DNA of 64,000 nt from Gadus chalcogrammus. Taxonomy: Eukaryota > Chordata > Actinopteri > Gadiformes > Gadidae. The translations under genes and the position numbers were made by a program. Location: NCBI RefSeq assembly GCF_026213295.1, contig NC_079419.1, forward strand, positions 28,081,139 through 28,145,138, read 5' to 3'. Below, in pieces: positions 51,782-62,784 of this stretch. Position 1 is the first letter of the stretch. Every line of letters starts with the position of its first letter. Under the pieces are notes generated by a model that saw only the letters and a list, made by a program, of their open reading frames with translations, was not told the DNA's origin and made no database searches.

Positions 51782-53033
51782 ATTATTATTATTATTATTA
51801 TGCTGCCATTGGAGTCAATGGCAGCCCATAGAACCGCTTTGCGAAAAGTTGTGAAATTTGGCACACTTGTTCAGGACATGCCCCATTAGCCCATTAAGCC
51901 AATCTAAGGTCGCTAGCCCAACAGCTCTAGCGCCACCAACAGGTCAAAGTTGGGCATGCATTCATGTTCATAACTTTTGACCTATTCGACCAATATTCAC
52001 AAACCAGGTATCATTGGATTCCTTGAACCAAGCCCAGTTCAACACACCCTATGACGTCATTGTGCCATGACGTATATTTCCGCCATCTTGGTTTATGTCA
52101 AAAACCTTCAAAATGCTACTTCTATCACAAATCTTGTCCAATCATCTCGAATCTTGGACAGACATGATCTTCTGGCCATGCTTGATAAAAAACATCGAAT
52201 AGATTTGTCAAATTCAAAACCGTTTGTCCGCTAAAGCCAATCAAATTTAACCGCCAAGTTGCCAAACCGGAAGTAAGCCCATATCTCAGAAGCCCTTTGA
52301 CCTATCATAACCAACCTTGGTAGAGAGACCCATGACCGCATCACGGTGACACTGAATGAATTTGGTGACCCTTGACCTCTAGGTGGCGCTGTTATTAATG
52401 TCGATGTGTTTTGACTCCTCTCTCTTCACATGAGTACATTTAAAACTTATTTTCAATGTCTTGTGATACTATCAGACCTCCCCATATAGCTCATATATTA
52501 CGTCTTGCAGAAATATCCGCGACAGCCAATGATATTCGAGCGCGAAGCCGGAAAACCGGAAACACGCCAATATCTCTGCAGCCCTTTGACATATCATAAC
52601 CAAACTTGATACATTGACCCATAACATAATCATGGGGACACTCAAAGAATTTGGTGACCATTGACCGCTAGGGGGCGCTATAATTAATGAAGACGTGTTT
52701 TAACTCCTCTCTCTTCACATGAGTACATTTCAAACTTATTATCAATGTTTAATGATACTGTCAGACCTCCCCATATATCTTGTAAATTATTTTGTTGATA
52801 TTGTTCCGAATACCCCTATGTATTTGTGACATTTGTTCTGTCAGGCAGACTGCATTGCGCCCTTACCTCTAGGTGGGGTCCTTTTTCCCATTTACTCATC
52901 CCACCGGCTGTCGGTATTGCCGATTTCCGAGGCGGTCGTCATGTAGCCCCTGGCCGATTACGTCCATCCGGCAGAATTATCCTACCGAGTCCCTTTATGC
53001 TTGACACCCACATTGCTGCTCGCAGCTATATTT
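51782..53033 (+). mobile_element. Macrosatellite unit 20, short form
   Basis: Short form, no 59-bp copy. CTCF-like motifs at 52,373-52,391 and 52,662-52,680; YY1 core at 52,080-52,091. The 5' half is of the unit 3/8 subtype but carries the short-form deletion, so it is a recombinant. Confidence 0.85.
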
Positions 53034-54645
53034 ATTATTATTATGCTGCCATTGGAGTCAATGGTAGCCCATAGAACCGCTTGGCGAAAAGTTGTGAAAT
53101 TTGGCACACTGGTTCAGGACAGCCCCATTAGCCCATTAAGCCAATCTCAGGTCGCTAGCCCAACAGCTCTAGCGCCACCAACAGGTCAAAGTTGGGCATG
53201 CATTCATGTTCATAACTTTCGACCTATTCGACCAATATTCACAAACCAGGTATCATTGGATTCCTTGAACCAAGCCCAGTTCAACACACCCTATGACGTC
53301 ATTGTGCCATGACGTATATTTCCGCCATCTTGGTTTATGTCCAAAACCTTCAAAATGCTACTTCTATCACAAATCTTGTCCAATCATCTCGAATCTTGGC
53401 ACACATGATCTTCTGGCCATGCTTGATAAAAACATCGAATAGATTTGTCAAATTCAAAACCGTTTGTCCGCTAAAGCCAATCAAATTTACCGCCAAGTTG
53501 CCAAACCGGAAGTAAGCCCATATCTCAGAAGCCCTTTGACCTATCATAACCAACCTTGGTATAGAGACCCATGACCGCATCACGGTGACACTGAATGAAT
53601 TTGGTGACCCTTGACCTCTAGGTGGCGCTGTTATTAATGTCGATGTGTTTTGACTCCTCTCTCTTCACATGAGTACATTTAAAACTTATTTTCAATGTCT
53701 TGTGATACTATCAGACCTCCCCATATAGCTCATATATTACGTCTTGCAGAAATATCCGCGACAGCCAATGATATTCGAGCGCGAAGCCGGAAAACCGGAA
53801 ACACGCCAATATCTCTGCAGCCCTTTGACATATCATAACCAAACTTGATACATTGACCCATAACATAATCATGGGGACACTCAAAGAATTTGGTGACCAT
53901 TGACCGCTAGGGGGCGCTATAATTAATGAAGACGTGTTTTAACTCCTCTCTCTTCACATGAGTACATTTCAAACTTATTTTCAATGTCTGATGATACTGT
54001 CAGACCTACTCATATAGCTTATAAATTATTTCTCATTGCAACATCAGAACTTGGCCGCCATGTTGAAAGTTGTCAAAATCAGTTGTATATTTCCACAGGC
54101 CACAAATTATGTCCAATCTTCATGAAACTCTGCATATATGATTTTCAGACCAAGCTGAACTAATGTGTTAAACAGCTTTCTCAAATTCAAAACCGTTTGG
54201 CCGTGACAGGCAATCAAACTTGACGGCGCTCATTAATGGGTAGACACTGCACTCGTGTGGCGATAAGCGGTACTTAATGTATAATGCAACAATGACTATA
54301 TTTACCATTCCGCCCACTTAAAATATAAACTGCAATTCCCACTGGATCAGATGCTTCACGAACCACCTCCAGAAGGGATGCTTGTTTACATGGTGTCTCT
54401 TTTAGGGATATTGTTCCGAATACCCCTATGTATTTGTGACATTTGTTCTGTCAGGCAGACTGCATTGCGCCCTTACCTCTAGGTGGGGTCCTTTTTTCCC
54501 ATTTACTCATCCCACCGGCTGTCGGTATTGCCGATTTCCGAGGCGGTCGTCATGTAGCCCCCTGGCCAAATGCGTCCATCCGGCAGAATTAGCCTACCGA
54601 GTCCGATTATGCTTGACACCCACATTGCTGCTCGCAGCTATATTT
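53034..54645 (+). mobile_element. Macrosatellite unit 21
   Basis: Full type, no 59-bp copy. CTCF-like motifs at 53,612-53,630 and 53,901-53,919; YY1 core at 53,322-53,333. Confidence 0.85.
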
Positions 54646-56637
54646 GGGTGTCAAGCAACTATGTTGCGAGACAACCTATTGTTTTTGTATGAATTCCTAT
54701 TATTATTATTATCCTTCAGTGGGAGTCAATGGCAGCCCATAGAACCGCTTGGCGAAAAGTTGTGAAATTTGGCACACTGGTTCAAGACAGCCCCATTAGC
54801 CCATTAACCCAATCTCAGGTCGCTAGCCCCACAGCTCTAGCGCCACCAATAGGTCAAAGTTGGACATGCATTCATGTTCATAACTTTCGACCTATTCGAC
54901 CAATTTTCACAAACCAGGTATCATTGGATTCCTTGAACCAAGCCCAGTTCAACACACCCTATGACGTCATTGCGCCATGACGTTTATGTCTGCCATCTTG
55001 GTTTATGTCAAAAACCCTCAAAATGCTACTTCTATCACAAATCTTGTCCAATCATCTCGAAACTTGGCACCCATGATCTTCTGGCCATGCTTGATACAAA
55101 ACATCTAATAGATTTGTCAAATTCAAAACCGTTTGCCCGCTACAGCCAATCAAATTTGGCGGCATAGCCGCCAAACCGGATGTAAGCCCATATCTCAGCA
55201 GCCCTTTGACATATCATAACCAACCTTGGTAAATAGACCCATGACCCCATAAAGGTTACACTGAATGAATTTGGTGACCTTTGACCTCTAGGGGGCGCTG
55301 TTATTAATGTCGATGTGTTTTGACTCCTCTCTCTTCACATGAGTACATTTCAAACTTATTATTAATGTCTGGTGATACTATCAGACCTCCCCGTATGGCT
55401 AGCATATTATATATTGCAAAAATATCCGCGACGGCCAATGATATTCGAGCGCGAAGCCGCCAAACCGGAAACACGCCAATATCTCAGCAGCCCTTTGACA
55501 TATCATAACCAAACTTGATAGATAGACCCATAACATCATCATGGGGACACTCAATGAATTTGGTGACCATTGACCTCTAGGGGGCGCTATAATTAATGAA
55601 GACGTGTTTTAACTCCTCTCTCTTCACATGAGTACATTTCAAACTTATTATTAATGTCTGGTGATACTATCAGACCTCCCTGAATGGCTAGCATATTATT
55701 TATTGCAGAAATATCCGCGACAGCCAATGATATTCGACCGCGAAGCCGCCAAACTGGAAACACGGCAATATCTCAGCAGCCCTTTGACATATCATAACCA
55801 AACTTGATACATAGACCCATAACATCATCATGGGGACACTCAATGAATTTGGTGACCATTGACCTCTAGGAGGCGCTATCATTAATGAAGACGTGTTTTA
55901 ACTCCTCTCTCTTCACATGAGTACATTTCAAGCTTATTTTCAATGTCGGATGATACTGTCAGACCTCCCCATATCGCCTATGAATTATTTCTCATGGCAA
56001 CATCAGAACTTGGCCACCATGTTGAAAGTTGACAAAATCAGTTGCAAATTTCCACAGGCCACAAATTACGTCCAATCTTCATGAAACTTGGCAAATATGA
56101 TCTTCAGACCAAGTTGAACAAATTTATTAAACAGCTTTCTCAAATTCAAAACCGTTTGGCCGTGACAGCCAGTCAAACTTGACGTTGCTCATTAATGGGT
56201 AGACACTGCACTCGTGTGGCGCTCATTAATGGGTAGACACTGCACTCGTGTGGCGACAAGCGGTACATAATGTATGATGCAACAATGACTATATTCATCA
56301 TTCCGCCCACTTAAAATATAAACTGCAATTCCCACTGGATCAGATGCTTCACGAACCACCTCCAGAAGGGATGCTTGTTTACATGGTGTCTCTTTTAGGG
56401 ATATTGTTCCGAATACCCCTATGTATTTGTGACATTTGTTCTGTCAGGCAGACTGCATTGCGCCCTTACCTCTAGGTGGGGTCCTTTTTCCCATTTACTC
56501 ATCCCACCGGCTGTCGGTATTGCCGATTTCCGAGGCGGTCGTCATGTAGCCCCCTGGCCAATTGCGTCCATCCGGCAGAATTAGCCTACCGAGTCCGATT
56601 ATGCTTGACACCCACATTGCTGCTCGCAGCTATATTT
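54646..56637 (+). mobile_element. Macrosatellite unit 22, three internal subrepeats
   Basis: Full type with one 59-bp copy and an extra ~290-bp internal subrepeat (about 55,590-55,880), giving three CTCF-like motifs: 55,282-55,300, 55,571-55,589 and 55,860-55,878 (AGGAGGCGCT form). The YY1 core is mutated to CTGCCATCTTGG at 54,990-55,001. Local duplication near 56,185-56,255. Hairpin loop ATA. Confidence 0.85.
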
Positions 56638-58068
56638 GGGTGTCAAGCAACTATGTTGCGAGACAACCTATTGTTATTGTACGAATTCTTATTATTATTA
56701 TTGGGTGTCAAGCAACTATGTTGCGAGACAACCTATTGTTTTCGTACGAATTCCTATTATTATTGGGTGTCAAGCAACTATGTTGCGAGACAACCTATTG
56801 TTATTGTACGAATTCTTATTATTATTATTATTATTATTATGCTGCCATTGGAGTCAATGGCAGCCCATAGAACCGCTTGGCGAAAAGTTGTGAAATTTGG
56901 CACACTTGTTCAGGACTGCCCCATTAGCCCATTAAGCCAATCTAAGGTCGCTAGCCCAACAGCTCTAGCGCCACCAACAGGTCAAAGTTGGGCATGCATT
57001 CATGTTCATAACTTTTGACCTATTCGACCAATTTTCACAAACCAGGTATCATTGGATTCCTTGAACCAAGCCCAGTTCAACACATCCTATGACGTCATTG
57101 CGCCATGACGTATATGTCCGCCATCTTGGTTATGTCAAAAACCTTCAAAATGCTACTCCTATCACAAATCTTGTCCAATCATCTCGAAACTTGGCACACA
57201 TGATCTTCTGGCCATCCTTGATGAAAAACATCGAATAGATTTGTCAAATTCAAAACCGTTTGCCCGCTAAAGCCAATCAAATTTGGCGGCGAAGCCGCCA
57301 AACAGGAAGTGAGCCGATTTCTCAGCATCCCTTTGACATATCATAACCAGACTTGGTATATAGACCCATGGCCTCATAAAGGTGACACTGATTTAATTTG
57401 GTGACCTTTGACCTGTAGGGGGCGCTGTTATTAATGTCCATGTGTTTTGACCTCTTTCTCTTCACATGAGTACATTTACAACTTATTTTCAATGTCTGGT
57501 GATACTATCAGATCTCCCCGTATAGCTAGTATATTATAACTTGCACAAATATCCGCGACAGCCAATGATATTCAACCGCGAAGCCGCCAAACTGGAAAAA
57601 CGCCAATATCTCAGTATCCCTTGGACAAATCATAACCAAACTTGATACATAGACCCATAACATCATTATGGGGACACTCAATGAATTTGGTGACCATTGA
57701 CCTCTAGGGGCGCTATAATTAATGAAGACGTGTTTTAACTCCTCTCTCTTCACATGAGTACATTTCAAACTTATTATCAATGTTTAATGATACTGTCAGA
57801 CCTCCCCATATATCTTGTAAATTATTTTGTTGATATTGTTCCGAATACCCCTATGTATTTGTGACATTTGTTCTGTCAGGCAGACTGCATTGCCCCCTTA
57901 CCTCTAGGTGGGGTCCTTTTCCCATTTACTCATCCCACCGGCTGTCGGTATTGCCGATTTCCGAGGCGGTCGTCATGTAGCCCCCTGGCCGATTGCGTCC
58001 ATCCGGCAGAATAAGCCTACCGAGTCCGATTATGCTTGACACCCACATTGCTGCTCGCAGCTATATTT
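56638..58068 (+). mobile_element. Macrosatellite unit 23, short form
   Basis: Short form with three 59-bp copies, one of which carries the rare TTTTCGTACG variant. CTCF-like motif at 57,409-57,427; the second, at 57,698-57,714, lacks one or two Gs. YY1 core at 57,118-57,129. Confidence 0.85.
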
Positions 58069-59690
58069 ATTATTATTATTATTATTATGCTGCCATTGGA
58101 GTCAATGGCAGCCCATAGAACCGCTTGGCGAAAAGTTGTGAAATTTGGCAAACTTGTTCAGGACTGCCCCATTAGCCCATTAAGCCAATCTCAGGTCGCT
58201 AGCCCTACAGCTCTAGCGCCACCAACAGGTCAAAGTTGGACATGCATTCATGTTCATAACTTTCGATCCATTTGACCAATATTCACAAATCAGGTATCAT
58301 TGGATTCCTTGAACCAAGCCTACTTCGACACACCCTATGACGTCATTGCGCCATGACGTATATTTCCGCCATCTTGGTTTATGTCAAAAACCTTCAAAAT
58401 GCTACTTCTATCACAAATCTTGGCCAATCAACTCGAATCTTGGCAAACATGATCTCCCGGCCATGCTTGATAAAAAACATCGAATAGATTTTTCAAATTC
58501 AAAACCATTTGCCTGCTAAAGTCAATCAAATTTGGCGGCTAAGCCGCCAAACCGGATGTAAGCCCATATCTCAGCAGCCCTTTGACATATCATAACCAAC
58601 CTTGTTAGGTAGACCTATGACCCCATAAAGGTGACACTAAATGAATTTGGTGACCTTTGACCTCTAGGGGGCGCTGTTAATAATGTCGATGTGTTTTGAC
58701 TCCTCTCTCTTCACATGAGTACATTTAAAACTTATTTTCAATGTCTAGTGATACTATTAGACCTCCCCATATAGCTAGTATATTATTTATTGCAGAAATA
58801 TCCGCGACAGCAAATGATATTCGAACGCGAATCCCCCAAACCGGAAACACGCCAATATCTCAGCAGCCCTTTGACATATAATAACCAAACTTGATAAATA
58901 GACCCATAACATCATCATGGGGACACTCAATGAATTTGGTGACCATTGACCTCTAGGGGGCGCTATAATTAATGAAGGCGTGTTTTAACTCCTCTCTCTT
59001 CACATGAGTACATTTCAAACTGATTTTTAATGTCTGAGGATACTGCCAGACCTTCTTATATAGCTAATAAATTATTTCTCATTGCAACATCAGAACTTGG
59101 CCACCATGTTGAAAGTTGTCAAAATCAGTTGTAAATTTCCACAGGCCACAAATTATGTCCAATCTTCATAGAACTTGGCATATATGATCTTCCGACCAAG
59201 CTGAACAAATATATCAAACTGCTTTCTCAGATTCAAAACCGTTTGGCCGTGACAGCCAATCAAACTCGAGTGGCGCTCATTAATGGGTAGCCACTGCACT
59301 CGTGAGGCGATAAGCGGTACTTAATGTATAATGCAATAATGACTATATTTACCATTCCGCCCACTTAAAATATAAACTGCAATTCCCTCTGGATTAGACG
59401 CTTCACGAACCACCTCCAGAAGGGATGCTTGTTGACATTGTGTCTCTTTTAGGGATATTGTTCCGAATACCCCTATGTATTTGTGACATTTGTTTTGTCA
59501 GGCAGCCTGTATTGCGCCCTTACCTCTGGGTGGGGTCCTTTTCCCATTTACTCATCCCACCGGCTGTCAGTATTGCCGACTTCCGGGACGGTCGTCATGT
59601 AGCCCCCTGGCCGATTACGTCCATCCGGCAAAATTAGCTTACCGAGTCCCAATATGCTTGACACCCACATTGCTGCTCGCAGCTATATTT
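58069..59690 (+). mobile_element. Macrosatellite unit 24
   Basis: Full type, no 59-bp copy. CTCF-like motifs at 58,658-58,676 and 58,947-58,965; YY1 core at 58,356-58,367. Hairpin loop TAA. Confidence 0.85.
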
Positions 59691-61740
59691 ATTATTATTA
59701 TGCTGCCATTGGAGTCAATGGCAGCCCATAGAACCGCTTGGCGAAAAGTTGTGAAATTTGGCACACTTGTTCAGGACAGCCCCATTAGCCCATTAAGCCA
59801 ATCTCAGGTCGCTAGCCCAACAGCTCTAGCGCCACCAACAGGTCAAAGTTGGACATGCATTCATGTTCATAACTTTCGACCTATTCGACCAATATTCACA
59901 AACCAGGTATCATTTGATTCCTTGAACCAAGCCCAGTTCAACAAACCCTATGACGTCATTGCGCCATGACGTATATTTCCGCCATCTTGGTTTATGTCAA
60001 AAACCATCAAAATGCTACTTCTATCACAAATCTTGTCCAATCATCTCGAAACTTGGCACACATGATCTTCTGGCCATCCTTGATGAAAAACATCGAATAG
60101 ATTTGTCAAATTCAAAACAGTTTGCCCGCTAAAGCCAATCAAATTTTGCAGCGCAGCGGCCAAACCGGAAGTAAGCCCATATCTCAGCAGTTCTTTGACA
60201 TATCATAACCAACCTTGGTACATAGACCCATGACCCCATAAAGGTTACACTGGATGAATTTGGTGACCTTTGACCTCTAGGTGGCGCTGTTATTAATGTC
60301 GATGTGTTTTGACTCCTTTCTCTTCACATGAGTCCATTTAAAACTTATTTTCAATGTCTAGTGATACTATTAGACCTCCCCGTATAGCTAGTATATTATT
60401 TCTTGCAGAAATATCCGCGACAGCCAATGATATTCGACCGCGAACCCGCCAAACCGGAAACACGCCAATATCTCAGCATCCCTTTGACATATCATAACCA
60501 AACTTGTTACATAGACCCATAATATCATCTTGGGGGCAATTAATGAATTTGGTGACCATTGACCTCTAGGGGGCGCTATAATTAATGAAGACGTGTTTTA
60601 ACTCCTTTCTCTTCACATGAGTACATTTCAAACTTATTTTCAATGTCTGATGATACTGTCAGACCTCCCCATATAGCTTACAAATTATTTCTCATTGCAA
60701 CCTCAGAACTTGGCCACCATGTTGAAAGTTGTCAAAATCAGTTGTAAATTTCCACAGGCCACAAATCATGTCCAATCTTCATGGAACTTGGCATATATGA
60801 TCTTCAGACCAAGCTGAACAAATGTATCAAACAGCTTTCTCAAATTCAAAACTGTTTGGCCGTGACAGCCAATCAAACTTGAGGGCGCTCATTAATGGGT
60901 TGACACTGCACTCGTGTGGCGACAAGCGGTACTTAATGTATAATGCAACAATGACTATATTTACCATTCCGCCCACCTACAATATAAACTGCAATTCCCA
61001 CTGGATTAGATGCTCAAATTCAAAACCGTTTGGCCTTGACAGCCAATCAAACTTGACGGCAAAGCAGCCAAACAGGAAGTAAGCCTGTTCTCAGCACTTC
61101 TTTAACATATCATAGCCAAACTTGGTACATAGACTCATGACATCATTCTGGGGACATCCAAACTATTGGCTGACCTTTGACCTCAGGGGCACGTCAAACA
61201 GGAAGTGAGCTAATATCTCTGCAAGGCCTTCATGCATCCAAACCAAACTTGGCTCATAGTCTTACGACCCTATCCTGATGATGCCCAAATAATTTGGCGT
61301 GATTTGACTTTGAGGGGTGCGTTGTTAGCAGCAAGTCCATTCCAGTCCTTAGAAAGCAACTTCAATGTATTTTCATTGTGATACACATTTTCCAATAACT
61401 TTCATTGCCAGTTACATCCAATCATATGTATTTTTTCATGGTCATATCATATACTGTGTTACATAAAACTGATAACATATCAATCATAATGTCAATCTGA
61501 CGTACATCATACAATTAGAACACTACTTCATTTATTTCAATGTTAGTTGCGCTGAACAGCGCTCATTAAAGGGTAGACACTCCACTTGTGTGGTGACTAG
61601 CGGTACTGCATGTAGAATAAAACTGACGTTATTTACAATTCCGCCCACTTTTAATATAAACTGAATTCTTACTGGATTAGATGCTTCGTGAACCACCTCC
61701 AGAACGCATGCTTGTTTACATTGTGTCTCTGTTAGGGATA
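59691..61740 (+). mobile_element. Macrosatellite unit 25, terminal and degenerate
   Basis: CTCF-like motifs at 60,271-60,289 and 60,560-60,578; YY1 core at 59,979-59,990. At about 61,012 the sequence jumps back to a diverged copy of an earlier segment. After that the repeat is heavily diverged: a DR1 remains at 61,171-61,183 but the adjoining CTCF-like core is eroded. The unit stops at CTCTGTTAGGGATA (61,740) without a 3' hairpin end. The internal hairpin is broken (TTTTGCAGCGCAGCGGCC). Confidence 0.8.
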
Positions 61741-62020
61741 AACCTCATGTTGACCGTCTACCACTCTCTCCAAGTCATAGGCCTACCTAGCCCGAGACGA
61801 CCATGCCACAAAAGATCGAAATAGTTTTTTGTAATTACCTGCACAAAAAGTCATCAGATAAATAAAATATACGGGGAATGAGCATATGTTTGGTCTGCCT
61901 AGACAAAATAAATTAAATATTACAAGTTGCACGACAACAACCCAAACGTGCTTAGCACGTCAAACGAAGATAGCAAATCAATCTAATTTACAATACTGTG
62001 CCATACATTGCAAGAATTCG
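61741..62020. other. Flank beyond macrosatellite, nothing recognised
   Basis: AT-rich non-repeat DNA with no coding signal I can support. Confidence 0.5.
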
Positions 62021-62275
62021 ATATATAAGATGGCCAATCCAAATCTTCATTTATTTGTCATTGATTCATGTGATTTTATGCAATGCATGTCAGCCAGCTT
62101 TTTTAGGTGCATGTCATGCCAATTGCCACCTTTCGGGTGCGCCCTGTTGTTTAGACTGGTCCCGTTTGGTTTCACGTCTCACCCAGTGTGTTCAATGCCT
62201 GATGAAGATCCGATGAGATCGAAATGTTGCCTTGTCTTTAAGTAAATAAATGTGCTTCTGGGCTATTAACAGTGT
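62021..62275 (+). repeat. Possible dispersed repeat tail
   Basis: Ends in CTGATGAAGATCCGATGAGA followed by TCGAAATGTTGCC and AAGTAAATAAATG. A TGATGAAGA...TCGAAA.GTTG tail followed by a short A/T-rich run is a stereotyped ending of a dispersed element seen in many fish sequences. The start is not defined and the family is not identified. The overlapping 119-codon open frame is therefore not called as a gene. Confidence 0.35.
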
Positions 62276-62780
62276 GTCTTCCAATATATCTGATAAAATT
62301 GTCTAGCACCTGTGGATTATTTTTTGGGATGTGCGCACAACTCCTCTCTAAGACACCATTACAGAATCTGTGTCAATATTTATTTGAGTAAGAGCATTCA
62401 GAGTATGTTCACTTCATCCTGATGTTAATTGGGATTGTACCACTGATTAATTAAGACCCAGTCAGTCAATGATAGGAAAAATCATGAAGAGTTTAATTAT
62501 TGTGGTTAATACTAAGAGATAGGCAGCATCGTTTCTGTTAAGCCACTCTAAATAAACAAGCAAGTACTCAGGGTTTAACCATATAAGTGATGAGTGATGT
62601 GGACAATACTGAATCATACCTCAATTAGTGCTAACCTGGCAATCCCTAGCACAAAACTACTGATAAAAGGTAGTAACAAACACACACCACCTGCTTTTAA
62701 TACTCTTAATGTATATATACAACATTGTTATGTTGTCTTATCCATCTTGTGACATGATATCGTAAATAAAATACAAACTA
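62276..62780. other. Non-coding, nothing recognised
   Basis: AT-rich sequence without long open frames, splice-bounded exons or repeats that I recognise on either strand. Confidence 0.5.
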
Positions 62781-62784
62781 ATGG

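Larger units (their letters stand above)
21746..61740. repeat. 40-kb macrosatellite of tandem Helentron-like elements
   Basis: Twenty-five head-to-tail units, separated by 24 copies of a 3' end that reads TGCTTGACACCC, then about 5 bp, then a hairpin GCTGC-TC-GCAGC and TATATTT. Where a unit has its full 5' end it starts GGGTGTCAAGCA, the exact reverse complement of TGCTTGACACCC. An inverted terminal pair in which only the 3' copy is followed by a hairpin and short tail, set in TT-rich (ATT)n DNA, is the architecture described for Helentron/Helitron2 rolling-circle elements. No transposase, helicase or any other gene is present, so the units are non-autonomous. Each unit holds two ~305-bp internal direct subrepeats. 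Nine units share one internal deletion. Family assignment is inference; the tandem structure is directly seen. Confidence 0.85.

Noticed and set aside
23734..60132. A recurring 60-codon frame (starting MTSLRHDVYVRHLG or similar) in most macrosatellite units
   Set aside because: It overlaps the CRE/YY1 segment of each unit and recurs only because the units do. It is frameshifted or truncated in other units, with no sign of codon-level constraint and no domain.
61886..62245. 119-codon plus-strand open frame
   Set aside because: Its 3' half is a repeat tail (TGATGAAGA...TCGAAA) and the composition is not protein-like.
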